A stretch of 64,000 bases of DNA from Acanthochromis polyacanthus (taxonomy: Eukaryota > Chordata > Actinopteri > Pomacentridae). The stretch covers positions 33,839,974-33,903,973 of the forward strand of contig NC_067121.1 of assembly GCF_021347895.1 (NCBI RefSeq), given 5' to 3'. Of the stretch, positions 36,022 to 53,923 are shown piece by piece (position 1 is the first letter of the stretch; the number at the start of each line of letters is the position of its first letter). The notes under the pieces were generated by a model. That model was not told the DNA's origin. It saw only the letters and a list, made by a program, of their open reading frames with translations, and did no database searches. The position numbers were made by a program, and so were the translations under genes.

Positions 36022-39000
36022 GAATCGGGCTAATTCCTGAATAGGTTTTGTATAAGTCAGACAAGGAAGAATCTGGGTCGCCGATTCTTCTGAAGATGAC
36101 AAAATTTTCCTCCTATGGTTATCATCTTTTACAATAAAGCATGACAGACATAGTTACAGGTGAAACACCTCCCTAGGTGAACATTTGCTTATTGACAGAC
36201 ACTACATTTACCAAAGTTCCCTAAACGTCCCACAGTGCAGACTGACAGATGCTGCTCAGAAGGCGCTGGTCTTTGTAAGATGCATTCAGGAGAGAAACTG
36301 AGACTAAAGCATCAATGTTATTAAACTGGTATCGTTCGATATCAACACCAACGCTGGTATCGATATTATTGACATTTAGATCGATCCATCCACCTCTACA
36401 TTTCAGTTCTGCTTTGCAAATCTTGTGGAATTTCACAAACACAGCTTCTCTCTATTATAATGTTTTCTGGATGTGCAGACTTTCTTGCCTCATCTTTCAG
36501 AAGTGGTTCACAAGTCAGGAGATGAAAAAATAATAACTGATGGCGATGATGATGTAATTACCTGACACCACTCATGTTTACAGCTCTCTCCTCTAGCAGC
36601 TGACGGTGTTTTATTGGAGGAAGAGCACATTTCTCATAAAGCCTCCATCATAAAGATGTTTTCTTGGTCAAAGGCTTCCGTTTGTGCTGAAAAGAATAAA
36701 CATGTTTTCTGTTTCCCATCTGCTGCTGTCAGAAACTCCCCATAAAGTCACAGTTTGAGACGCAGTCAGCTAACATCTTGTGCAAAATCTACATGCAGAC
36801 AGTCTGGGTGAAGATGATTTAGAACCTCGTTTACAGTTATTAAAACACTGTCAAAAATTAATGTGGGATTTACGTATTGCAGGTAATTGTTGCTTCAGAC
36901 AAGCATGAGCTGAACTCGGCCTCGTCTCCAGCAACTCGTGGGTTTTATTGATACAAGAGTGCAGCTGTCAGTCAAAACCCGAGATGTTTTAACAGCGGCT
37001 GGTGGTAATTATGAGGATGCATCGAACTCATTAAGCCGGAATGAAAAATCCGGGAGCGAAATCATCTTCTCAGCAGGGAAACCAAAAGCAGAGCAGAATG
37101 TGTGTGCATGGTTTAATGTTGATGAGACTGTCCATAAATCCTGAGGAAACAATGAGACCACAAACATTGCTTCATTTTGTCAAACTTGCAATCGCAAAAA
37201 TGTCACTGCAAGAAAAAATAAAAGTGCTGTTTTGGTTTGTTGAATACTTTTTTTTTATCTTGTGGGTTCTCTTTAAGTCATTAGACAGTCAGATTTTCAC
37301 ATCCGTGTCATCCATCTTTGGAAATGGAAAGTCAGGGAAAGTGTTCGTGACTGCATCTAATTCACAGGAACCGCATGTTTTAACAGCAGCTTTTTTATTT
37401 ATACTGTGAAATACAATCAGCCTCAGCTAACGGGAAACTTACACTGTAAAAATGAAGAAGCAGGTTTAACTTACAAACGTTTGCATCCTGGCTGAATTAA
37501 ATGAATGTTGAGTCAGACCAACCTGGAGCCTTTATTTGTTCCTTATAGGCAGGAATTTGAATAATTAATGATATAACTTGAATAATTAAAATAAGAATTC
37601 CTTTTGAATTACATCATTTGAATATGAATGCATTAAATTGAAACAGTTTCCAAAAAACCTTGAAACTGAATGTAAAGTAATTAATTAAATTTCAGTCCAG
37701 AGTTCCTAAACTTATGCCAATAAGTTGAAAGATGTTACTTAACCCTACTTTAAATGTAAATTCAGCAACAAAAAACTTATTACTCACTATCAAAGACTAT
37801 GCAAAAGGAATTTTTACTTTATTTCAAAACTAACAGTGGTCTTTTGCTGCTAATCTCCTTCTATTAAATTCAAATATTATGGTAAGTGCTTCATATTAAC
37901 ATGTTTTTCTACCAAGTTCTTATTTATGTAAAGCTGATGTTAGCATGCATCTCCAAGCATCACTGAGGGCCGATAACATGGCTAATTAGCTCAACTTCAC
38001 CAAATATCTAAGATCAAACATAAAGACAGGTTTTTTTTGTTGTTATTTTAAATAGCAGGGAAGCAGTTCAGCATAAACAACTGTAGCTGATGCGGTGTGT
38101 CTTCTATCTGCTCTGACTCACCGGTGAGAGGAGAAGCCAAGGGGTGTGTGCAACTTTAAAACAAATATTTAAGGATTAAGAGCTGTGAAAGTAAGAAAGG
38201 AGGATTCTGGGGCATTTATATTTGCTAGTAAAATAACAGCTGATCAGAAGCCAAACAGAAGATTATGCAAGACTTTTTATTTTGTCCTGATTTAACACTC
38301 TTGTCTTGCTTCAGTCCTTTTGTGAAGCCACAGTTTTGCAGCCGTCAGGTCGTGTGGTCAAAGATCTGAGGCCATGTTGCCATCACAGGGGTTTTTTCTA
38401 TGCAGGCTCCGAGATGCTGCGGGAAAGTTGCGTACTGGATGTTTTATATTTCAACAATAAGACAGCTGACGTCACTAGTTTGAAATGAATGCCATTTTTG
38501 CTTTCAGTGAGCAGTCAAGGACAGACAGGCTGAAAAGAAATGAAGTAACAGCTGCATGAAGAGGAGCAATACGTGTAATAAAGGGACAAAGGAGGCTCTA
38601 AATGAAGACGTTCTTTCGTGGTATGTCATCTCCTGTCCTTAGCTGTTGAAAAAAAAACAGCATTAAAGCTGTGAGGACAGAGGTGCCCCTCAAGATTTGC
38701 TGCAAATTTTAGTAGAACTGAAATGACTTGCAGAGAAAACACTTCACAATAATTGCTTCCGGCAGAGCAGGTACATTTTTAGTTTCAGCAACTCTTTTCA
38801 AAAGGAGCAAAAATAGCAGAGATGACATGAGAAAATACGGCCACGCATTTCAGACAGGTGTGTATTCACAGTCAGATACTGTTTGCCGAGAGAGCAGAGT
38901 GTGCTATTCAGTACACAGAGGGAAAAAAGGAAGCCGGCAGAGTCTGTGACGCTTTCCTTTATGATGCACGAGTGTGTTACGTAGGTCAACGCTCATCAGC

Positions 39001-39188
39001 GCAAGAGAAACACAATCAGAGGATTTACTGCTGCAGAGGGGAATGCACTAAAGTGATCTGAACCTCAGCAAGCAGCTCAGCATAAATTTGAGCGCTGATG
39101 AGATAATGAACTCAAAATGAATGCAAACATACAGTCAAGTCCTAACAGCAGTGTGCCTTTGTCTAAACTACGCCTAAAAACAAGAAGG
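36022..39188. other. Intergenic spacer, no gene recognised
   Basis: Between vipr1 and the MUL1-like gene. Open frames such as 36938-37144 and 37041-37409 have no recognisable domain and no splice partners. Composition is AT-rich, with no RNA gene seen. Confidence 0.45.
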
Positions 39189-39565
39189 CTGTTAACTGAG
39201 ACACAAGTTAAATGAGACACAAAATTACAGAAAACAACACAAACAGACGACATGACAAAGACAGACAGTAAATGACAAACGAGACACAAAACAACAAAAA
39301 CGAGACACAAAACGACACAAACAAGACACAAAACAACATACAACAACAGAAATGAGACAGTAAATGACGCGTAGCAACAAATATCAGGCACAAATGACAA
39401 AAAAGACACAAAATGACAAAAACAAGACACAAAATGACACTAAATGAGACAATGAATGACACAAAACAACAAATATCAGACACAAAACAACACAAAAAGA
39501 ACACACTGTTACAGAGACAGACAGTAAACAACACAAACAAGGCACAAAACTACAAAAATGAGAAT
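39189..39565. repeat. ACAAAATGACAC-type degenerate minisatellite, second block
   Basis: Longer array of imperfect units about GACACAAAATGACACAAAC, with ACAACAAATATCAG variants shared with 33990-34040. Both minus-strand V/F/C-rich frames across it are artefacts of the repeat. Confidence 0.75.
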
Positions 39566-39615
39566 ATTTACAGTGATAGTACTAAACAGTTAACTCCTGT
39601 AGAGTGCTGGAATCA

Positions 39616-39839
39616 TCCATCCATCCTCTATACACCGCTTTATCCTCACTGGGGTTGTGGGGGGTGCTGGAGTCTATCCCAGCTGACTCGGGCGAAGGAA
39701 GGGGACACCCTGGACAGGTCGCCAGTCTGTTGCAGGGCTACATATACAGACAAACAATCGCAATCACAATCACCCCAGGCCGGGATTTGAACCGGGGATT
39801 TTCTTGCTGCAAGGCGAAAGTGATAACCACTACTCCACC
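39616..39839 (-). mobile_element. tRNA-derived SINE with (GGAT)n tail, copy 2
   Basis: Perfect 12-bp duplication GTGCTGGAATCA at 39604-39615 and 39840-39851. On the minus strand the head reads as a tRNA-like unit with A-box-like TAGTGGTTATCAC and B box GGTTCAAATCCC (near 39782-39795). The tail is GGATGGATGA. It is the best preserved of the three copies. Confidence 0.88.
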
Positions 39840-40505
39840 GTGCTGGAATCAATTAAGTGTTTAAATAAATATAATTGCAAAACTGTAAAAATATAGTAAA
39901 ATATTGGAGCTGCAGGTATTTTACTGTAATTTTCCAGAAACATTTGTTAAAGAGCAGGTTTGGAGGGAAGAAAACGACATTTCTGCTCTAAATTATTATA
40001 AACGATGTAGTCTTTTTCGGCTAATTATACAGCTACCAGGCTTTTAGGCTTTCTTCATCTTTTATAAAGTATTGGATTAAGTGGATGAAGACATTACAGC
40101 TACACAGACTCATGAATCCTGTACTAAACACTAGTATCATGCTGAAGTCTCTGACCTGCAAATCATCAGCGTCAGGACTGCATCATTAAGATTGGCGGCA
40201 TCAATCAGCGTCACCATGGCAACGAGTTGTAGTAAACGCTGTGCTGCTGAGAAGTGACTGTTGTCCTCTGTTGTCCTTGGATCTGGTCTGAAGCAGAAGT
40301 CAAACATGAGTTATTTCACGGTAATCTGAGTTCATACAAAGTAAAGCACCACATCTGTGGGATATACGGCCACGAGTTGTGAGCAGTTCAGGTACAATGG
40401 GATTTTTAACCTTTTGAAGCATTTTCGGATGTAAAAGTATGCAGTTTTCCACGAGAAGAACCTGTTAAAGAATTCTTATTTCCTGTTCAAATAAAACCTT
40501 TCCAA

Positions 40506-40935
40506 CCTCTTGGTTTAGATTGCTTGTTCTTTTGTTGTTTTGTGTCTCGTTTTTGTTGTTTTTTTATCTGATTTTTGTTGTTTGTCTCATGTTTTGGTCG
40601 TTTTGTTTCTTGCTTTTTTTGTTTTGTGTTTCTTTTTTGTCTCACTTGTGTTTTTTTGCCTTGTTTTTGTAATGTTGTATTTTGCTTTATTCGTTGCTTT
40701 GTGTATCGTTTGTGTTGTTTTGTGTTTTTTGTCTCGTTTGTGTTGTTTGCCTACTTTTTTGACATTTTGTTTCTCACTTCTGTCATTTTTGTTCTTGTCA
40801 TTTGTGTAATTTTTTGTTTTCTTTTTGTGGTTTGTCCATTTTTTGTCGCTTGGTAACTTTTTTGTCAAATTATTTGTCATTTTTTGTTTTGTTTAGTGTC
40901 ATTTGTCTCATTTTTTAGTCACTTTGTGTCTTGTT
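40506..40935. repeat. Inverted block of the ACAAAATGACAC minisatellite (reads TTTTGTGTC)
   Basis: T/G-rich words GTTTTGTGTCTCGTTT, TTTGTGTTGTTTTGTG and GTCATTTGTCTCATTTT are the reverse complement of the units at 33893 and 39189. Apparent frames on either strand are F/C/V- or K/T-rich artefacts. Confidence 0.7.
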
Positions 40936-41713
40936 TGCTCATAAAACAAAATACTATATCACCCAGTTCCAGATACCTGTGATTAAATGTTTTGTTCCTT
41001 TGTAGACACTCTGTGATCTGTAAGCTGTAATGTGTGAATGATAAACTGAGGCATAATATAGTTGAAATTGAACTTATTTTTCTTAAGAAATTTCAGGTTG
41101 TTTATGATGATTATAAAAAAACGATAATTCCTTCAATGTGAACATTTTCAGAATGCACTTTTTTTGCACTAAAACAAAAGAAAGATTTGGAGCTGTGGTT
41201 ATTTATAGATTATTATGTTTTGATTTTATAAGTCCGACCCACTTTAGATCAAATTGTGGTGTATGTGGCCCCTGAACAAAAATGAGTTTGACACCCTGGG
41301 ATTAAAACACTGACTTTATATACAGTCTATGGATTAGAGTCACTCTGTTCCTAATAAAGTGGCCACTGAGCTTTTGTCGCTCTGCTGCCACCTGCTGGTC
41401 AAAAAGTGTAAACGCGACTGCCGTTGCTTACATCCCATTGGTTGATGAAACGTGACGTAACATGGTAAAACAGGAAGTGAATACGACTGAAGCTTTTGTT
41501 TTCGATTCTTTTCACTGAACCAGGCATGTTTGACAGGTTTCATTTGAACTGGTAAGTGTAGTTTGTCTTGTATGTCTTTAAAGTAATTACGAGGCAGTTT
41601 ATTGAGACAGTAATAAAGAAACATGTCGGACTTCCTCACCGACTGCAGCTGTTTGCAGTTCACTTTGTTTTCTTTACAGTATTTATGTTCGTTTTTTCTG
41701 TACAGACACAGAA

Positions 41714-42043
41714 ATGAGTGACCTCCCTGTAAACCCTCTGGTTCTGATCGGTGTCGGCTCCAGCTTTGCCTTCTCCGGCCTGTTTTATCATTTATACCAG
41801 GAGAAGAAGAAAGAATTAGACAAGCTAAAGGCAAGTACCTCATTGCTATAAACTTAAAGTGCAGTTTTAGGATCATCTAGCAAACACATTAAAATGACAG
41901 CATTACAGTACAGGTAAAACTGATTTTATGAAGTCAGGTTTTAAAATGACACTCATGTCTCTTCATTATTTTACCTGCTCGGTGACTTGAACTCATTAAA
42001 GGGTAACTGGAAGAGAGATAATATCTTTACCTTACCTCATCCA

Positions 42044-42131
<88 letters not shown>

Positions 42132-43826
42132 TTTAACAGCCTATTAGTTTTGTATCTAAATTGTAAACTTTTTCAAGGGGAAAAAAATAAATGTTAAAGT
42201 TTCACAAAGACAGACTTTTGCTGTAAGCACAGACAAAGTTCAGTGTATTTGCACGTTATAATGACTGATCATCAAGATAAAAGCAGCTGGAGACTGTAAA
42301 CTTGTACAATCCAGTTTTACTCAATGAAACGGGTAACAACATGCAGAACCATCTAAAGCTCGACTCACTTTTTATCCTCAGATCAAGTCTTTTTGCTAGA
42401 TTCTTTTGTTCAGTAATCGATCAGATGTTTAGATTTTTTGTTTCTGTAAACTTTCCTCTGATGTTTTTTTTTTTTTTTTTTTTTTTATCATCTGCAGCAT
42501 CTAAAACCAAAACGCTAAAAATCCAGACAGTTTTTAAGACTTTTTGAACATATTTTTTTGAGTCATTTGGGACAACTTTCATGTCATTTGACTCATTTTT
42601 CAGTTTGATTTCAAAAATTTTTGGACAAATCTGAGGCATTCTGAACAACTTTTGTACCATTTCAAACTTTTTTTTTTTTGAGACATTTCAAGTATTTTTT
42701 GGACAGTTTTCATTACTTTTTCCACAATTTGCGAGTAATTTGATGTTTTTACTGACATTGTTTTTAAATTTAAAATACTGTACTCAGTCTTTTTTTTTTA
42801 GTTTTATTTTTATGTTATTGTTATGCACATGTCTTATTTGTGTGTCTCCATCTTTCATTTTCTTATTCCGTTACATTGCAGAGGAGACTTTTGTATGTCA
42901 GTGTATTCAGAATTTCAATAAAGGTTGAATGATTTTATTCATTTAAACTTTTTTTCCGGTTTAGGAAATCCCCATTTTCAGACCAGATCAGCATTTGGTC
43001 AAAGTACTGAAAGCAACTCCCCACAGGCGGCTCCAGTATGTTGCTGTTGAAGGTACCGCCACGTGTAGAAACTTAGCATTTAAATGAAGGGGATCGATTT
43101 AAGACTATTTACAGTTTGCTGCACGTCTGTTTCTAGGTCTGGTCCAGGCGGACGGGGAGCCTTTGGCCAGCAAGTTTGTCCCTCGATCCTTCGGTGTGGT
43201 TCAGAAGATCGCAGTGCAGGAACACTGGAAATACTGGAACTCTCTCACCAGGACGTGGTACATGCAGCTAAATAAGCACAAAAAATGGTCATTTACGAAT
43301 CTACTAGTCGGTTAATAACTGTTCTTCTTGCAGGAACTCACGGACAATGAACAGAAGAGAGACCAGCAACTCTGTGCCTTTCAGTCTGATCAGCCCCGGA
43401 GCCTACATCACTGACTTCTATGTGAAGGTGCAGAATCCCCTGGAGGCCTCTGGGTGCTACCTGGAGAGGGTTTACCACAAAGTGCGACCGGCTGAGAAGA
43501 ATTTGGCGAACGTGGCGCTGCAGGGCCTGAGTGGGGAGAAACCTGTGGCGATGGAGGAGAGCGAGGAGCTGCTACGAGTAGGAAGCACCCTGACCGGGTT
43601 TGGGGAGGTGGTGCTGGAGGGAGGCGAGGTGATGAGGCTTCGGGCCCCCCAGGACGGCCGATCCTTCGTCCTGGTGCCTGGAAATCACCGGAGCTTCATG
43701 GAAAGACATGAGGCAACGGCCAGCATGTGGAAGACACTGACTGCTGTTACAGGCCTCACAGGAGCTGCTGTTCTCGCTGGCGTCATTTACGACTTACTGG
43801 GGAGACGCGACGACAGATCCAAGTAG
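41714..43826 (+). CDS. MUL1/GIDE-family mitochondrial membrane protein lacking the RING domain
   Basis: Four exons: 41714-41830, 42965-43052, 43137-43257, 43334-43826 (819 nt, 272 aa). MUL1 is an outer-mitochondrial-membrane E3 ligase with TM1, an intermembrane-space BAM/GIDE domain, TM2 and a cytosolic RING. Seen here: TM1 at about residues 8-28 (VLIGVGSSFAFSGLFYHLY). The GIDE-type domain follows, with YVAVEGLV, NSVPFSL, ESEELLRVGSTLTGFGEVVL and FVLVPGNHRSFMERHE; compare EEMLKVGATLTGVGELVL in MUL1. TM2 is near the end (MWKTLTAVTGLTGAAVLAGV). The frame stops eight residues past TM2 (GRRDDRSK), and no Cys/His RING pattern is found in any frame down to 44850. Human MUL1 is 352 aa. The first intron begins GCAAGT (GC-AG). 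It may be a paralogue that kept only the membrane part, or an isoform whose RING exon I missed. Confidence 0.85.
42048..42130. repeat. (TA)n(TG)n(TA)n microsatellite
   Basis: Intron 1 of the MUL1-like gene. About 22 TA units, then about 14 TG units, then a short TA run. Confidence 0.95.
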
Positions 43827-44795
43827 ACCAATGGAGGAGGATCCTGCAGGTTTGTCAGCTGGAAAAGCTGCATCGCTGCCTTGAGGTGACCAAACGCAGC
43901 CTCAGGAGATTCTAGAAAACCGTCTTAATGCCAGTCTGATTCATTTGCTCTCACAGGCAGCATCTTGTCAAACTGTATCTAAGCCTTTTTTGGACATCAG
44001 GGAAACTGAAGACATAAATTTACAAAGTAGAAAGCAGCTTTTCTGAAAACATTGACATTTTAGACCATGACATTGATTTAAAAAAAATGTTTAAAAAAGA
44101 CAACAAATGAGAACACACAAGAGCAAATGAGGAAAACCAACTCAGAAACTAAAGCACTTACATACTTTCTACATTGCTGCTTTCTAAAATGTATTTTGTG
44201 CCTCTAAGCTGCTGAACTTGATGCACCTTCTTAAAGATCTGCAATTGCTACTGTTCTGTCAGTTTAGTTTGACAAAGATAAGACGGTCTGCAGACAGCCT
44301 GCTTAGAGAGGCTTGAATTGAGTTTAAATCCAGATTGCTTACACATACAAAATCATATAAATCTGATCATGTAGCTTCTATCCTGTCACTAAATCATTTC
44401 TTCTTCCATCCCTGAGCCTGAAATGTTGTGAGAAGTCTGTGGTGTGAGATGAAAGAACTGTGATCAAGGGAACATGTTATTTTTGTAATGTGATTGTACA
44501 TTTTCTTTAATTTGAAAGTTTAGGGCATGATGTAGCGTCACACATCCAGCCGAGCTTTTGTTCTGATCTTTGCTTTTACTGAGTCTGATAAAGGAACTTA
44601 CAGAATTGTTGTTCCATCTCTGTAAGTGTTCCAAGTTGAACTTGAAATCCAGCTTCACTGTGATTAAGACTGCATTTTGGAGTGTATTTGGACTATTTTT
44701 TTTACGTACGCACAATCAGTGTTCAGTATGTATCTGAGAAAACTGTACACAATCATTTTTTAAGGTGGTGGATTTAGTCTTGCAACTTTATAAGT

Positions 44796-44801
44796 AATAA
44801 A
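44796..44801 (+). terminator. Poly(A) signal AATAAA, MUL1-like gene
   Basis: AATAAA about 970 nt after the stop codon on the + strand. It is the best-placed hexamer before the opposing eif2b5 signal. Confidence 0.55.
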
Positions 44802-44901
44802 AGCAGCAGTTTCATTTTGAGTGATGCATTTTGTGTTGTGGACAAAAAAAAAAAAGCCTGATAGAGATGTTTCAGTCCAAGCAGAGCGAGGGTCTCTCGT
44901 C

Positions 44902-44907
44902 TTTATT
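44902..44907 (-). terminator. Poly(A) signal AATAAA, eif2b5
   Basis: Reads TTTATT on the + strand, about 160 nt past the eif2b5 stop. With the signal at 44796 it marks tail-to-tail gene ends about 100 bp apart. Confidence 0.55.
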
Positions 44908-45067
44908 TAGATGTTCACAGCACTCAGCCTTAACGTGACCGTGATAAAAATCTGTCATTTTCAGCTCTACAGAGCAGATCCTGATGGTTAGTGGAGGCAG
45001 AAAGCTGCTTCTTTAGTCGCACAAGAGCTAAAAAGTTGACTTTGTCCATGCTTGAGCTGAGTAATAT

Positions 45068-52612
<7,545 letters not shown>

Positions 52613-53660
52613 GTTTGAGTCCCAGGTGCTCCAGTGTGCGTCAGAAACAACTACGGCGGCTGCAGAAGAACAATCTTTGTGTTCGCGTTTTCGGACAGAA
52701 AATATTAGTGTGAATGTATACATGATTGATTGATGTTATTTTTCGTTTATAGCGTAATATACTCATTTAGGTATACCAGTGGGTCCTTCAGAACATAAAA
52801 CCACATATAAAATATGTAAAATTACTTTTCATATTTACTTTTTAAGTTGATTCAAGTGTTTAAAAATTGTATTTTCAAAATGAAGATCAAATTGCTGAAG
52901 TCCTCTCTCGTCTGTGTGAAATAGTAGTATAAAATACTTAACTTATACGTTATTTGGTAAGATTTTAGTATACTTTTTTAAAAAAAATCTGCATGTTAGT
53001 GTTTACTGTTGCTCTGCAATAAAACAGATTCTGACATGTAAAGTAGCAAGTAGCCGATAAGATATTCAGATTTTTTTGTAAACTCCTCTCAGGTTGCCAA
53101 AACCTTAAAATTCCAAAGAAAAACACAGAAATTAGAAATCTATTCTCATTACCAACTTTGGCCAAAATGCAAACAAAGAGGAATTTAAACTCTTTAACAG
53201 TAAAATATGGACCAAAAATAATTTTATATTCAACAATTTACATTGCAGAAAGTTTTGAGTTTCAGCCCAACAGCATATCTACAATGCACTACTGAAACTG
53301 TATTCTTGTTTTACAGTATCAGAGCTGTGAATAGAGCTATCTCAGCTGGCTTGAAAGAGCTGTTTTCTCATCTTTTGATTGTAAAGTGAATTAAAGACAG
53401 ATTTGTGTGAATTATAGGAGCACATGACATAAAAAAGGTAAATAACTTGTCCCGTTTCATTGACTGACCATTTTTACTCTCATCTTCATCCTGACATTTA
53501 TGAAGACTAAATACAACTTGTAGTTTTTGATGGATGTTTCTGCTAATGTGTAAATTATTATTAATTTGTCATTTCTGTCCTTTATTTGGCTCTAAATCAG
53601 AAAAGTAAACGGATGCATGTACTGTGAATATAAATAATATTCTTTAGACAAAAGGTTGCT
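52613..53660. other. eif2b5 upstream / selenoprotein J downstream spacer
   Basis: Contains the eif2b5 promoter and 5' UTR (not delimited; no TATA seen just upstream of the ATG), then AT-rich intergenic DNA up to the selenoprotein J poly(A) signal. No gene is recognised on either strand. Confidence 0.4.
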
Positions 53661-53674
53661 CCAAAATTACTGGT

Positions 53675-53680
53675 TTTATT
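53675..53680 (-). terminator. Poly(A) signal AATAAA, selenoprotein J
   Basis: Reads TTTATT on +. It lies about 110 nt beyond the SECIS and about 245 nt beyond the stop codon, which makes a compact 3' UTR that contains the SECIS. Confidence 0.6.
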
Positions 53681-53787
53681 TCATAATGATGAGCTTTACA
53701 ATAACTGTTCAGACATTATAAGCTCAACTAAGTAGCAGAAAGCAGGATTTAGACATAGAACATCTGAACCAACATGTTTAACTTGAA

Positions 53788-53854
53788 CAGAAACAAAAAC
53801 ATCCAGTTCCTGCCATCCAGACGTTTAGACAAGAACCTTCATTCACGGTTCTGT
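53788..53854 (-). ncRNA. SECIS element in selenoprotein J 3' UTR
   Basis: Read on the minus strand: lower stem CAGAA (left, 53849-53853) with TTCTG (right, 53788-53792). Then the quartet ATGA (53839-53842) faces GGAT (53801-53804), giving the tandem G-A pairs. Then a ten-pair helix GGTTCTTGTC / GGCAGGAACT with G-U pairs allowed. The apical loop contains AAAC (53823-53826), with 12 nt between ATGA and AAAC. This spacing and the ATGA...AA...GA core are the eukaryotic SECIS signature. It begins about 70 nt after the TAA stop, before the poly(A) signal. I recognised it by eye; a covariance-model scan would settle it. Confidence 0.85.
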
Positions 53855-53923
53855 AAAAGCTCAACTGCTTTTCAGGACGTTCTCAGTTGTTCAACACTGT
53901 AAAATTCATTACAGTGCTGGAAA

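Noticed and set aside
36938..37409. Two overlapping + frames as a novel gene
   Set aside because: No splice partners, domain, signal peptide or codon pattern; AT-rich intergenic sequence.
40540..40880. Cys/Phe/Val-rich + frames and a Lys/Thr-rich - frame as a membrane or basic protein
   Set aside because: They cover a T/G-rich degenerate minisatellite. There is no conserved domain, and the same artefact appears over the related blocks at 33750-34130 and 39077-39540.
43727..43915. Overlapping + frame at the end of the MUL1-like gene as the missing C-terminus by frameshift
   Set aside because: Its tail is a short basic helix without any RING cysteines, so a frameshift there would not restore a MUL1 C-terminus.
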